From Xanthostigma xanthostigma (taxonomy: Eukaryota > Arthropoda > Insecta > Raphidioptera > Raphidiidae), in NCBI GenBank assembly GCA_963575645.1, contig OY754473.1, positions 3,162,001 to 3,226,000 on the forward strand: a DNA stretch of 64,000 nucleotides, in the 5' to 3' direction. A program made the translations under genes and the position numbers. This document shows, one piece after another, positions 41,750 through 52,940 of this stretch (the stretch's first letter is position 1; the number at the start of each line of letters is the position of its first letter). Under the pieces are notes generated by a model, which searched no databases, was not told where the DNA came from, and saw nothing but the letters and a program-made list of their open reading frames with translations.

Positions 41750-42372
41750 AGACATATTGTTGACAGTATAAAAGAATAAAAGAATAATTGATTTTAGTGA
41801 AAAATATAATATTAAAAGTATTCTAAAAAATGATCCAGTGTTAATATAAACATTAAAATTAATAAGATTTTTAATGAAATCAAAGTATAAAATACCACAA
41901 TCGGCCATGTTGATTGAAACACTGAATGACGTCACGCCTTCTTAAATCAAAGAGAATATATAAACACTTGAAGTAAATAATCACTGTGTCGCTTGAAATT
42001 TTGTTGCGATCATTCACTCTGCATCATTTAATTAATTGACTTGTTGTTTATTCGTGATTTTGTGATATTTTATCCATACTATTTTTACTACTAAGTGCCT
42101 ACTTTTAAGGAAAATGTTTAATATAAATCATATCATTAAGTATATTTACATACTTATCTACGAAATACCTCTGCACCACAGCTCTACACCCACAAATACA
42201 GCATTCTATTGTCAGCTGTCACTGAGGCGTGACGTCGCAAGCGTTTTTAAAATAGGAAAGTAAAAATGCAATAATTTGCGTTAAAATTAAATTTATTGCT
42301 GAAATAAGGTTTTTTTCCTACATCATAGATAGATATAGAACATCATTTTAAAATCTGTCATCATGCCTATTC
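41750..42372 (+). repeat. TGACGTCA repeat family, copy B (uninterrupted)
   Basis: Full-length reference copy from TTGACAGTATAAAAG to CATGCCTATTC. It carries a TATA-like GAATATATAAACAC at about 41950 and an AATGACGTCACGCC palindromic block. No protein. Copies A, C and D are interrupted by other elements. Confidence 0.7.
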
Positions 42373-42650
42373 TATTTGAATTGTTTGCTGTCTCTGTTGC
42401 TCATATCAATTCAAATAACAACTGACAGACAAATTACTATTGGATTGTTAAAATCCCATTTGTTTTTTTTTTTTTTTTTACTTTACACACTAGTACGAAA
42501 TGGGTCGTTTTACTACCGCTATACAAGCATGAAAAACAGAGAGTGGTACAAAAAAAAGACGGGTTGCACTCCGGGAGTGCCGGCAGAAGTGAAAACTTGA
42601 ATATTAACGTCTTAATTTTTTGCATTTAGAAGCATTGTTTATTTATTGGC

Positions 42651-43145
42651 AACACTTGTAAATAAAATGGTTTGTATCATAGATTGCATTTTTATGTACG
42701 ATATTTCAGCGCTAGATGTCTAACGTTGTATAAAAAGTATCTGGTAATTACTATCACTTAGAGAGTCTCACCCAGTTCTTACTGACCTGACGCGAGTTTA
42801 ACATTTTTTACCCAGCAACACTTGTAAATAAAATGGTTTGTATCATAGATTGCATTTTTATGTACGATATTTCAGCGCTAGATGTCTAACGTTGTATAAA
42901 AAGTATCTGGTAATTACTATCACTTAGAGAGTTTCACCCAGTTCTTACTGACCTGACGCGAGTTTGACATTTTTTACCCAGCAACACTTGTAAATAAAAT
43001 GGTTTGTATCATAGATTGCATTTTTATGTACGATATTTCAACGCTAGATGTCTAACGTTGTATAAAAAGTATCTGGCAATTACTATCACTTAGAGAGTCT
43101 CACCCAGTTCTTACTTTTCCTGACGCGAGTTTAACATTTTTTACC
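42651..43145. repeat. 166-bp tandem triplication
   Basis: AACACTTGTAAATAAAATGG occurs at 42651, 42817 and 42983, period 166 bp. The units differ by only a few bases, so the amplification is recent. Confidence 0.9.
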
Positions 43146-43998
43146 ATTACAAAAAAAGTGTACAACGCCGCTAAAGAAGTTTTCACTTCAAAAAAAATAT
43201 ATTTAAACGCTTGCAAGACGATGTTTTTGTTTAATCCGAGAGACAAAATGCGTACGCTGAATAACAATGGTTGGAGAGGGTGAGAGGAGGGTAGGCGAGG
43301 GGACAGAAACGTCAACAAAACAACGTCTCGAAGCTATCGACCCGCGTTACAACTAGATAAATATTATGAAATAGTTTGGTTAGATGCACATATACACACT
43401 AGTCGGACGTATGTGTGTAGATACTATTCCGCTTCGTTTTTATGGTGATAGGATGGTCAACGTACTCTAAATAACCAAAGGGGGATGCAATCAGTGAATA
43501 AAGAATAAGTCGCAGAAGACCAACTCCACTTCAACCACAACTGGAATGTCATTCGTTAAGATCAGAGCATAGATATTAGGGATTGTTTCCGGGAATTACC
43601 GGTACTGAATTTCCCGGGAATTCCCGGAAAATTTTATCGCCTTCAGTACCGGGAAAGGAATCCAATTTCCCGGGAAAATTGGTACTACAGAAAATGAGAC
43701 TAATTTAAATGTTTAAACTATTTTTTCAAGCTGTAAAAGCTGTAAACATCTCCGGTGAATTTTTCAAAACTAGTCTGAATTTATTAAATTTGAATTTAAG
43801 GTTCCTTTTTCAAGACAATAATGATTATTTTGTTAAAGTTGAGTTAAGATAATACTTAATTTGTTGATGATCAAAGATTATTATTGAGAATATTTAAAGT
43901 TTATTGAATTACGTAGGGTAATTCAGTGATGTGTATTGTGATTAAACTTCTTCAAAACTATTTTCAACATTTTATTTCACGCACAACAAGCATTTAAC
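43146..43998. other. unassigned stretch with CCCGGGAA-rich repeat
   Basis: 43585-43690 repeats TTTCCCGGGAA/CCGGGAATT words, as in some hAT-type termini, but no paired ends were found. Confidence 0.4.
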
Positions 43999-43999
43999 A

Positions 44000-44040
44000 C
44001 AGGCCTGGGCAAATGGCGGCCCGCAGAACAATTTTGTCCG
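44000..44040 (+). mobile_element. hAT-like left end fragment
   Basis: CAGGCCTGGGCAAATGGCGG resembles known hAT ends of the CAGGCCTGG type. No right end seen. Confidence 0.35.
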
Positions 44041-44217
44041 AAATAAAGAAATAGCAAGGGCCAGAACAGACGAAAAAAAAAAACTAAGGAGCTTTTTTTT
44101 TTGCTCTCCAAATGCGGAAATAGTATATGAGGACCTTTTTTTGAATTTCTCGATACTGGATCTCCTCCAGTCCGGGAAATACAAATTGAGGAGATTTTTT
44201 TAAAAAACAATTACGGG

Positions 44218-44295
44218 TGTAGAATTACTATATTACTATCTCACTTTGTATACATGACGTATACAAAGTGAGATAGTAATACAGTAATTCTACAC
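44218..44295. repeat. perfect-arm inverted repeat, about 37-bp arms
   Basis: TGTAGAATTACT...CACTTTGTATAC, a 5-bp spacer, then the inverted copy with one extra mismatch. Potential hairpin of unknown role. Confidence 0.85.
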
Positions 44296-44585
44296 GAGTT
44301 GCTATGACGTGTATAGGTATGTGATTTCTGATTGGTAAGATTCTAAAAATGACAGTGAAAGACGAAAAGTTATTACGTATTTTTGAGGAAATTTGTGAAT
44401 AATCCGGAAAGTTTTTTTTTTTGGATCGTCAAAATTTCGCCTTTTCTACGACTTAAAAAAAAGTCAAAATTTGGGCACATCGAGTTATCGAACTGAAGAT
44501 TATTCTATAACGAACAGTTGTGTCTATGGAACTATTAAACTAAACTGAAAGATAAATTTGTACGGATCTATATCTGTAATATATA

Positions 44586-44826
44586 CCGGGTGTCCCAGAA
44601 GTCACGCACTTCCTCGTAGGGATAGAAAGAGAAAATTATTCTGAGACGAAAAGTCCTTAGCCATTTTTTAATCAGACGCATTGATAATTATTTATTAATT
44701 AATGAAAGTGACCAATCAGGAGCTTGTATTACTTTTTAACCTTAAAAATAACATTTTTTTTTAATTAAAAATTACTCCGATAATCTTTATTCCTACGAGG
44801 AAGTGCGTGACTTCTGGGACACCCTG
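44586..44826. mobile_element. Tc1/mariner-type MITE, GGGTGTCCC ends
   Basis: CCGGGTGTCCCAGAAGTCAC...inverted with CAGGGTGTCCCAGAAGTCAC over about 35 bp, flanked by TA on both sides. 241 bp. It shares the CAGGGTGTCCCA opening with the element at 18483-18991. Confidence 0.85.
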
Positions 44827-44828
44827 TA

Positions 44829-45110
44829 TATCTATGTATATAGTAAATGTCTTCGAGCTGCATTGCTTTGCGACGCCGCGCCGCACGCATGTGTATGTAC
44901 CTTACATTTAAATGTTTGAATTTTAAATCTAACAAGCAAATTGAAAAATATAGGTAAATGCAACTTTACACTCCTACAAACATATCTTATTCGCTTTGTC
45001 TATTCGAGATGGTACTCGCTTGGAATTTAAAATGAGTTGTTTGCAAAAATCTCTGCTTCTAACAGACATACTTTTGTGAAATCCTAGCCTATACCCGCGG
45101 CTTTGAGAGT
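44829..45110. other. unassigned stretch
   Basis: Nothing recognised. Confidence 0.4.
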
Positions 45111-45518
45111 AGTGATGTGTCGCTCCTGCCATCTGACGGCTTTAATTTTGAAACAACGTCAACACTTCGATCTGTCATCTGACCTTCATATTGTAAATAC
45201 TGCATACTGCCATCTGACGGCTTTAATTATGAAACAGCGAGCAACGCTGAACAACGTCACAGCAATGCTGCATGATGCCATCTGACGGCTTAGCTCAACG
45301 CTTTTGCTACTTGCGCCTCTATATGACAATTTTAGTAAAATATTTCTTCGATCTGTCATCTGAGCTTCATATTGTAATACAACAAAAAGAAGAACGTTAT
45401 AAGCAGTGTGCAAAATTAGAAACGAATTGAATATCTGCAATCATATTTAAAAAATAATTTTGTAAAGTGATAATTATTATACTTATTTAGTGCGAATAAT
45501 TCGCACAGGTCACACTAG
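45111..45518 (+). mobile_element. Helitron family 3, 5'-truncated copy
   Basis: The right end is GTGCGAATAATTCGCAC (a perfect hairpin), then AGGTCACA and CTAG (45515-45518), the Helitron 3' plan. The interior repeats CCATCTGACGGCTTTAATT and GATCTGTCATCTGA. Other copies are at 56901-57400(-) and 58687-59868(+). Confidence 0.7.
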
Positions 45519-45855
45519 TAATAGAATAATTTATTTGTAAAACGTTACAACATATTACAAAATCGTCAACCAATGCTTAATAATTTCTTGTAATAGAAAG
45601 TTTTGTTTAGTTTTCAAGTCAACATAAAGTTTAAAATAAATTCTTTTAGAATTGTTTCTATACACCGTGTTTTTTTATTTTTTTTTTATAAATGCAGCAG
45701 AGAAATATAATTTTCTTAATTAATTAAACAATTCTGACATACAAAAGTATACAACATCTGAAATATATTTATATCCGTACTGACTCACTGTCCCATAATG
45801 ACTCATTTGCATTGAAACTTTATCATTACAAACCTGTTTCCATTATAAATATTTT
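45519..45855. other. AT-rich unassigned stretch
   Basis: Nothing recognised. Confidence 0.4.
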
Positions 45856-45857
45856 TA

Positions 45858-46209
45858 AAGTGAAACTTTTATTCAATCGCCCCGAATTTTTCTGGCCGTC
45901 TGTTGCATGTCGCATTACAGGCGGCCGCGGAGTAGGGGTAAAGTGAAAGGCGTTCGGAGTAGGCGCTCGGTAGAGCAGCCAAGGCCAATATGGAGGCGCC
46001 CATGGTTAGCATCAGCTGACCGTGTAGTATGTATAACACATAGTCAGTCTGTCATGCGGGCAAGTGCTGTACAGTGTTTACATGTTTTTATTCGTGTATT
46101 CATGTGAATATTGTTGTTTATAATTAATCGTGATGGATAAGTGTCTACAATCCAACGCCTATAATCCAATAAAAGTTTCACTTGCGTCGTGGTTTCTTAA
46201 AACCACACA
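45858..46209 (+). mobile_element. AAGTGAAACTTTTATT-ended repeat, copy 2
   Basis: Inverted near-identical partner of 36570-36940. Confidence 0.75.
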
Positions 46210-46572
46210 ACTGTTTTTTTTTTTATTTTAGATCGAAATTCACTTTTTAAAATTTTACAATAATTTTTATTTTTGAAGTCCCCCGAATCTCTTAAACTAC
46301 TCGTCCGATTTCAAAATTTTTTCACCAATATTTAGGATGGACCTTCAGGACGAATGCAGGCTATATATTATTGCGTTAAAATAAAAGCGCTTTTCGTGGA
46401 AACCAATTTTACAACGTAAGTCGACGAAAAAAACGGCGGAAATCCACAAATTCCAGGGAAACCGGATCGGGCCGATAGTTTATTATAATATGCTAAATTT
46501 AAATATTTTCTAAGTTAGAATTGTTTTATCGCTTAATTTTATGTTTTTTTTAAGTCTATGATTCGAATTATA
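46210..46572. other. unassigned stretch
   Basis: Nothing recognised. Confidence 0.4.
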
Positions 46573-46879
46573 ATACGCGCCATGAATCTAAAAGGCTCGG
46601 AAGTTAGATGCGAATGCGGGCTTGCGCTTGTACAGTCTGTTGAAAAACTACAAACAACAAAACTAAAATAACAATAACAACTTGACAATAGCGTACTCGA
46701 CTGTACTTTAAAGCAGGAAAGCGACAAGTGACAAAGGCAACGAGCGATCACAGCCAATCACCGACGAGCGCACCTGTGCAGATAGCTAGGAGGTGGTGGG
46801 AGTCACAACGACTCTAAAATGTGCCTTTGCGACGCTGTTTGTGACTAACTGCTGAACCTTTTAGATCCGTGACGCGTAT
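46573..46879. mobile_element. ATACGCGCC-ended MITE, copy 2
   Basis: ATACGCGCCATGAATCTAAA to TAGATCCGTGACGCGTAT, flanked by TA (46571-46572 and 46880-46881). 307 bp, non-coding. Confidence 0.8.
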
Positions 46880-47480
46880 TATACGACTGTCTTTCGGTAT
46901 TGCTTGCGTGCAGAAGGCAAGTAAAGAATAAGACACAAGACGTTACAACCGCGATCTGGAACATTTGTTTTAACACAGTTTAACTCTTTATTTGACATAT
47001 CTCTGTAAACAGGATGGTGTTTATAGAAAGAAACATTTTGAAATTATTCTAACTGCAAAGCAGCAGCATGCAAGTGGATAGTTTATCCGTTTCGTAAAAC
47101 TTTATTTATAGTATTCATTCGCTTTTAATTCTCTGATTAAACATAAATAAAATAAATAGACAATTAGGAAACCACAAATAACAAATATTTTAGTAAAATG
47201 CGGTAGACGTAGAAAAAAAAATAGTTGGCAAAACCAAAAGTGCACATCCCGCAAGTTTTCCACTGTATGATAAAAAAATAACAATTAAAAAATATTTTTA
47301 ATAAATTTAAAAAGATTTAAAAATTTAAAGAAATAAATAATTAAAAATTGAAAAAATATTTTTTTTTAAGTTTGCAAAAATAAAAAAAATTAAGAACTAT
47401 ACATAATATAATATATAATTAATATCAAGTGGAATAAAATAAAACAAAATAAAAAGAAAAAAAAAGAAAAAAATCAATGA
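46880..47480. other. AT-rich unassigned stretch
   Basis: Nothing recognised. Confidence 0.4.
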
Positions 47481-47551
47481 TATCGTAAGGAATCGAACCC
47501 AGGATCTTGCCCTTGGGGATCCAACGGCATAACCATTACGCCACGGCTGCC
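47481..47551 (-). tRNA. degenerate tRNA-like sequence
   Basis: The minus strand has an A box (TGGCGTAATGGTTATGC) with a perfect GGC/GCC D stem and a B box (GGTTCGATTCC) 37 nt on. A T-rich pol III-type stop follows. The acceptor ends and T stem do not pair properly, and the anticodon cannot be fixed. A tRNA pseudogene or SINE head. Confidence 0.45.
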
Positions 47552-48112
47552 TAATATGTGTAGTGGTGTTATCACGGTATACAAGTGTAGCACTTGTTTT
47601 ATGGATTACACTATATTTATACAGCAATTATTATATTGTTTTTAAACTATTAGCTGTCAAAAATAATAAAAAATAAACCTGTTTATAAAAATTAAACTAC
47701 TGAACACATTTTAGTGAATTTAAATAGGGTTCTGGTCTGATAGTAAACAAAGTGAATAAAATATGACCCAAGGCAATCCGACCAAAATTGCGATCTGTAG
47801 AGTCGTGACGTACGTACATACGTACATACGTACAGACCAACCGACAACTGCTGTTTGTGATTTTCAATTACAATTTTAATAGTATTTATGAACTCGAATT
47901 GATTTAAAAATGGTTCTGTTTTATAGATTAGAATCTCCTCTTTTCAAAAAGCTCAATTTGAATGGGTTTCGTGTGAAATTAACTTAGATATAACTTCTTA
48001 TATGAACGAAAGTCAGCTCTGACGCACAAAGCGATAATAAAGCACATACCGCTAATTTAGCGGTATGTGCAATATAAACTAGATCGAAAAATACGGCTAT
48101 CTATATATAATA
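47552..48112. other. unassigned stretch
   Basis: Contains a perfect hairpin GCACATACCGCTAATTTAGC... at 48042-48070 and a (TACG)n-like run at 47810-47835. Confidence 0.4.
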
Positions 48113-48190
48113 CTAGCTGCTCCCCGCGGCACTGCACGCGATTGTGTTGAAACGCGGTAGCAACAAAAGTAGTGGAGCTTTCGGCTATAC
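48113..48190 (-). mobile_element. Helitron 3' terminus fragment, second type
   Basis: CTAG at 48113-48116 followed by CTGCTCCCCGCGGC...GGAGCTTTCGGCT; compare 33011. It abuts a Helitron 5' end of the other type at 48194. Confidence 0.55.
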
Positions 48191-48193
48191 ATA

Positions 48194-48345
48194 TCTATAC
48201 TAATATATAAAGCTGAAGAGTTTGTTTGTTTGGTTGTTTGAACGCGCTAATCTCAGGAACTACTGGTTCAAATTGAAACAAAAAAAAAACTGTTTTAGAA
48301 CCAAATAGCGACATCTGATAAATAAATTTTGTAAATGTTCTTGCT

Positions 48346-48384
<39 letters not shown>

Positions 48385-48818
48385 TGTTTTAGTAACATGT
48401 AGCGGTATCTGATAAAATTTACTCAAAGCTATTAGTTCAGAAGCACACAAAAAAAATTGTTTTAGTACCAAATAGCGACATCTGATAAATAAATTTTGTT
48501 AATGTTCATGCTTATGATAATAATAATAATAATAATAACTGTTTTAGTAACATGTAGCGGCATTTGATAAAATTTATTCAAAGCTATTAGTTCAGAAGCA
48601 AACAAAAAAAAACTGTTTTAGTACCAAACAGCGACATCTGATAAATAAATTTTGTAAATGTTCTTGCTTATAATAATAACAATGATTACTGTTTTAGTAA
48701 CATGTAGCGGCATCTGATAAAATTTACTCAAAGCTATTAGTTCAGAAGCAAACAAAAAAAAACTGTTTTAGTACCAAATAGCGACATCTGATAAATAAAT
48801 TTGGTAAATTTTCTTGCT

Positions 48819-48884
<66 letters not shown>

Positions 48885-48945
48885 TGTTTTAGTATCACGT
48901 AGCGGCATCTGATAAACTTTACTCAAAGCTATTAGTTCACAGACT
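48194..48945 (+). mobile_element. Helitron 5' end with internal minisatellite
   Basis: Starts TCTATACTAATATATAAAGC and after about 85 bp enters a four-unit array. No 3' end of this copy is seen nearby. Confidence 0.65.
48281..48945. repeat. four-unit minisatellite with (TAA)n
   Basis: The CTGTTTTAG(T/A)ACCAAATAG word occurs at about 48290, 48456, 48612 and 48762. Units of 150-167 bp differ mainly in the length of an internal (TAA)n, longest at 48821-48882. A diverged inverted relative lies at 52660-52830. Confidence 0.85.
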
Positions 48946-49250
48946 GAGAAAAGCTTGTGCTTTGCAGCAGTGCATTTAATAAAAATCAACGTAATGAAAG
49001 TTCATACACAAAAGTCTGCAGGGGCTATTTAAAGAACCTTTATATATGAAATACTAAAGATAAAAAGGTCTATTCAATTTTAATAGAGAGCTCAGGCACT
49101 GTAATTTTTTTAATATAAAGACCTGAAAACATTGCTTTTCTACCAAACGATGCGAATCGAGCTTCGTTCCTTTCGGCAAGTTCGAAGTGTTCTTAACTTT
49201 TGCCTTCAAAATTATGAAAGCAGTGTCACTAACCTATTTGTATATTGTCC
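48946..49250. other. unassigned stretch
   Basis: Nothing recognised. Confidence 0.4.
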
Positions 49251-49266
49251 TAATTTTAATTGGATG

Positions 49267-49697
49267 ACCGAGCGGGGTGGCGTAACGGTGAGAGCACTAG
49301 ACTCGCATACGAGAGGTACCGGGTTCGAATCCCGGCGGAGGCAGATGTGGCTGGGAGTTTTTCCTACTGCCTCTCGCCGAGAAACGGTAATTCCTGTACC
49401 GGCCGTCTTGTTCAGGTTTTCCATGGTTTCCCTCAATAAATATCGAGATGGTTCCTTATTCAAGGCCATGGCCGATTACCTGTCAAACGCCTATGCTCAA
49501 AATTTGCCTACCTTATCCTTAATTACCCAAAAATTCCTTCATTCGCCCATTGCTATTAATTAAGTTGAAGTTTAAAAATTGTAGAAAATAACGGGAAGTG
49601 TGGTAGAAAAAAAATAGTAATGGTGCGAATGGCGTCTGTTATGACATAAAGTCGAGAAACGGACGTTAAACGCCTTATTATTATTATATCTTATTAT
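49267..49697 (+). mobile_element. tRNA-headed SINE, copy 3 (best preserved)
   Basis: ACCGAGCGGGGTGGCGTAAC head with A box, B box GGTTCGAATCC at 49322-49332, a body of about 300 bp and a TTATTATTATTAT tail. The head stretch CATACGAGAGGTACCGGG resembles tRNA-Ala. It is flanked by AATTTTAATTGGATGAC at 49252-49268 and 49698-49714, a perfect 17-bp target duplication. LINE-driven insertion is inferred from tail and duplication. Copies 1 and 2 are on the minus strand at 8637 and 13775. Confidence 0.9.
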
Positions 49698-49714
49698 AAT
49701 TTTAATTGGATGAC

Positions 49715-50148
49715 ACCAGATGCACTGATGCAGAGGCGTAGATATTTTATTCTGGAGGGGATTTTTTTCACGATGGAAGGTGTCAAGCAAAATATTAATT
49801 CCAAAACTAATTTTACAATTTTTTTCCAAGAAGTAGGTATTTCTTAATTTTTACAGTAATCAGTAGCATAGGATGTTTAATTACTTTTTAAGTATAATTA
49901 GTAAAGTTAACATCATAAAATTAAAATAAATATTCGCACAAGAAAAATAGATTACCTACATCATGACAACGCGTAGAATCAAAATGGTCCACTGTTACCA
50001 GCGTTGCGTGAATCCATAATTGTGGTCAACACTTGACTCGATATTTCTACCTACACACATAGTATATTTCTTTGTTTTGTTTGGCATGCCCAAATCTCAG
50101 ATAAGCCCTAAGCACAATGAAATGCTTATATTTGATATTTACGTTGAC
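49715..50148. other. unassigned stretch
   Basis: Nothing recognised. Confidence 0.4.
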
Positions 50149-50152
50149 TTAA

Positions 50153-50859
50153 GGAGGTTGATGCGTTACAGTCCCAATCAAAAGTAAGTCGAATTCTAAA
50201 TGGGAACTTTTCCATAATAAATTTTTTCAAAAGGTTATAAGTCGATGATACTAATAAATTATTGTCATAAGGGATAAATAAATATTTTTTTTTATATTAA
50301 TTAATTATTTCAGTATTTTACTTAATGACCTAACTTTTGAATTTTTTGTACAAAGTTAGGTTAAAACAAATAAATTTATGTACATATTTGTATTTTACAC
50401 ATTTTTGCAGTAAATAATTAAAAAAAGAAATTAGAAGTAATAAAAATTAAAATTAAATCATTAAAAAGTTGAAAATACAGTTAAAATTGTTAAAATAGTC
50501 AAGAATAAAAGTCCATAATCGAAAAGTGCTAAGGTTTAATATTTTTTTTTAATAATTAAAAGTCTCCTAATTAAATTGGAAAAAATATTAAAATATGCGT
50601 AAGACATCGATGCTTTACATAGTTAGTTTTCGGAACTGCTGACATTATTTGGTTATTTGCAAAAAATTAAAATGTATCGTTTGCATGCTAGGTTGACATA
50701 TTTTCCATAAGACTACATGTAAAAGTTTTTTTTTAATTTTTAATTTTATAAATCTCCTAATGATTTTGGATTTTTTACAGAAAATTTTGTCATAAAAAAT
50801 CTATTAAAAAAACTTTATTTCAGATTTTTTTCATTATCTTCGTAAAACGGCTAGCCTCT
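50153..50859. mobile_element. TTAA-flanked non-autonomous element, copy 3
   Basis: As 756-1448; TTAA at 50149-50152 and 50860-50863. Right end GTAAAACGGCTAGCCTCT, the best inverted match to GGAGGTTGATGCGTTAC. Confidence 0.8.
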
Positions 50860-50863
50860 TTAA

Positions 50864-51180
50864 AACCGCCTGGACCGAAAGGGTTATAACCAGTTTAGTA
50901 TTGCGAGAACCGTTTAGAAGTCAGACCGGTTCGGAATTTGTTGAAGTGACGACGAATAACAAACGTTTGCATCTTGTTGAATTGCTCTTCTGACTAATGA
51001 AAGGGCACTGTTAAAAGTTGTTTAATTATGTCGAAGAGCATTGATTGCAGATTTTTCCGCCTCGATCCCTCGTCTGCTTTAACCGCGAAGTTTCCTGGTC
51101 TTTTTCTTTACAGACACAAACACCTGTCTGTATGTCTGTCTGGATGACACACGCCAGGTCAGTTTATTTACAGAATGAGC
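50864..51180. other. unassigned stretch
   Basis: A 65-codon ORF at 51045 has no recognised motif and runs into the next element. Confidence 0.35.
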
Positions 51181-52234
51181 GGCCACACACAGAGAGATCG
51201 AACCGGCAGTTTCAACCGGCACAGATAAGTCTGCCGGTTTGATGCGTCACGCCGGCATGTCGGTTTTAACCGTTGCCACCCACTAACGCAAAACAAAAAT
51301 CCACGCATCAACCTGGCACCGGGCGGTCTGTCACATGCCAAACTGCACGTTAGTGGGAGAAACTGGCAGATTTATCCACAGATTCAACCGTATGGATGGA
51401 ATTTCGTCTTGACGAAAGTTTGGAACGGCACGGTTTTATATGTTAGTAAAGTGAACTGCAGGTAAATAATTTATTTGACGTATAAAAAGTGCACCGTTTT
51501 TATAAAAGTTAAACTTAGTCAACTGCTGAAATGTTAAGTGATAAAAAAAATTAGCTTTGTGTTGTGCAATAATTAATATGGAGATAATGGACAACACGGG
51601 TGTAAGAAAGCGACGTTCTAAATGGGTTAAAAGTTATTTGCTAAAGAAAAAACAACTCAGCCATAGTGTTCTATCAAAGGAGCTAAGAGAAAATGACCCA
51701 GACGATTTTAAGAATTATTTGAGGATGGATATAAACACATTTTTATTAAATTTAGTAAGAGGTGCCCTCACGAAAAAAAAAACTGTAATGAGAGAAGCAA
51801 TTGATCCAGAGGAACGCTTAATACCCTTCGTTTTTTGGCGACGGGAAGGTCGTATTTAAAATATTCAGTGGGAATTTCCGCACAGGCGCTGGGATATTTA
51901 ATACCAGTAACATGTGCCGTAATATTTAATTAAAGACAGATTACATGAAGGTACTTTTGATTTTCCATAAAGTCGGATGCTGTTTATAAATCTCTATAAT
52001 TCCAACAACACCTTCAGAACACATGGTGATTGTCGCAGTTAGAACTTCAAAACAAAACTGCACGAAAACTGCCCGTTTGTGGGCGGCGACGGTTTTCTCC
52101 ATGGCAGTGCAAACTGGCAGACTAGTCTGGGCCGGTTACATCTGGCGCGTGCATACCCCACAAACGGACAGATAAATACGCACGTTTGAACCGCGCCGTT
52201 CCAAACCGGCAGATCGAACTGTGTGTGTATGGCC
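51181..52234. mobile_element. PIF/Harbinger-type element, internally deleted
   Basis: GGCCACACACAGAGAGATCG (left) and GGCCATACACACACAGTTCG (minus strand, right) form an inverted terminus. Both subterminal regions are full of AACCGGCAG/CTGCCGGTT words. The interior carries the start of a Harbinger-type nuclease gene. A 3-bp target duplication could not be settled: AAT flanks both sides if the ends are taken as GAGC...AGCT. Confidence 0.7.
51578..51859 (+). pseudogene. Harbinger-type transposase N-terminal fragment
   Basis: A 93-codon frame from ATG at 51578 reads MEIMDNTGVRKRRSKWVKSY and LLKKKQLSHSVLSKELREND. It continues PDDFKNYLRMDINTFLLNLV, has LTKKKTVMREAIDPEERL, and stops after FWRREGRI. 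RR--WV-----R-----L---L---D---F-NY-RM----F--LL--V---- followed by --T-MR-AI-P-ERL is the N-terminal signature of PIF/Harbinger transposases and HARBI1. About 250 residues with the DDE core are missing, so it cannot cut DNA. A TTG-started extension (51557) exists but ATG is the more natural start. Confidence 0.8.
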
Positions 52235-52243
52235 AGCTAATAA

Positions 52244-52280
52244 CTAGCGGTCCGTCCCGGTTTCACCCGGGTGTGATAGA
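52244..52280 (-). mobile_element. Helitron 3' terminus fragment
   Basis: CTAGCGGTCCGTCCCGGTTT...CACCCGGG is the inverted 3' hairpin and CTAG of the first Helitron family. Confidence 0.7.
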
Positions 52281-52327
52281 TATAATTCTGAAAAAGATTG
52301 ATTAAGTATATTTATATCTTGCTACGG

Positions 52328-52445
52328 ACTTTAAAGAATAGCTTCTGTTGCTACATTGTTGAAGCACCCATTGTTACATGTCTATATTAGAAAAATTTAT
52401 TTCTCAAATTTCAACAATGTAGCAACAGAAGCTAATCTTTAAAGT
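52328..52445. repeat. inverted repeat, about 35-bp arms
   Basis: GCTTCTGTTGCTACATTGTT (left) and AACAATGTAGCAACAGAAGC (right) around a 47-bp spacer. Confidence 0.85.
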
Positions 52446-52940
52446 TATTAAATAGTAGTACGCACTACCTATACCGTATTAAAATTCACATTTAATATTA
52501 ATGTTTACTGTTAGTAAATTGTTTTAACTATTGTTTAAAAAAAAAAAATTGTGAATCTTTGTATTGCCAATCCCCCCTGTAATGGTTACTTACCGAAATA
52601 CAGTACATTTATTATTATTATTATTTTTAATTCTGCAAAATGTATTTCGTTTGCGGCCCGGCGTCTGAACTAATTGCTTTGACCAAATTCTCCCAGATTT
52701 GCTTCTGAACTAATAGCTTTGAGCGAATTCTAACAGATGTCGCTACTTGCTACTAAAACAGGTTTTTTTTGTTTGCCGCTGTACTAATAGTTTTGAGTAA
52801 TTAATTCTGTCAGATGTCGTTACATGATTAACACACTTTTTTTGAGAAAACATCGTAATTTTGTGCAAAACTACCCTATAGCGTAAGTTGCACTAAGCAG
52901 GACACATTTACAAAATTTCATTAAAATCGGTTCAGTGGTT
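52446..52940. other. unassigned stretch with minisatellite relative
   Basis: 52660-52830 is a diverged inverted relative of the array at 48281-48945 (TGAACTAATAGCTTTGAG, CAGATGTCGCTAC). The rest is not recognised. Confidence 0.45.

Noticed and set aside
36686..46107. Pair of almost identical 66-codon ORFs (36686-36886 minus, 45907-46107 plus)
   Set aside because: The identity comes from two copies of a non-coding repeat; substitutions show no sign of codon constraint.
48768..48989. 73-codon ORF with a poly-isoleucine run
   Set aside because: Translation of the (TAA)n microsatellite.
49132..49563. 143-codon plus-strand ORF
   Set aside because: It runs through the SINE head and body; the same residues appear in fragments of the other SINE copies.
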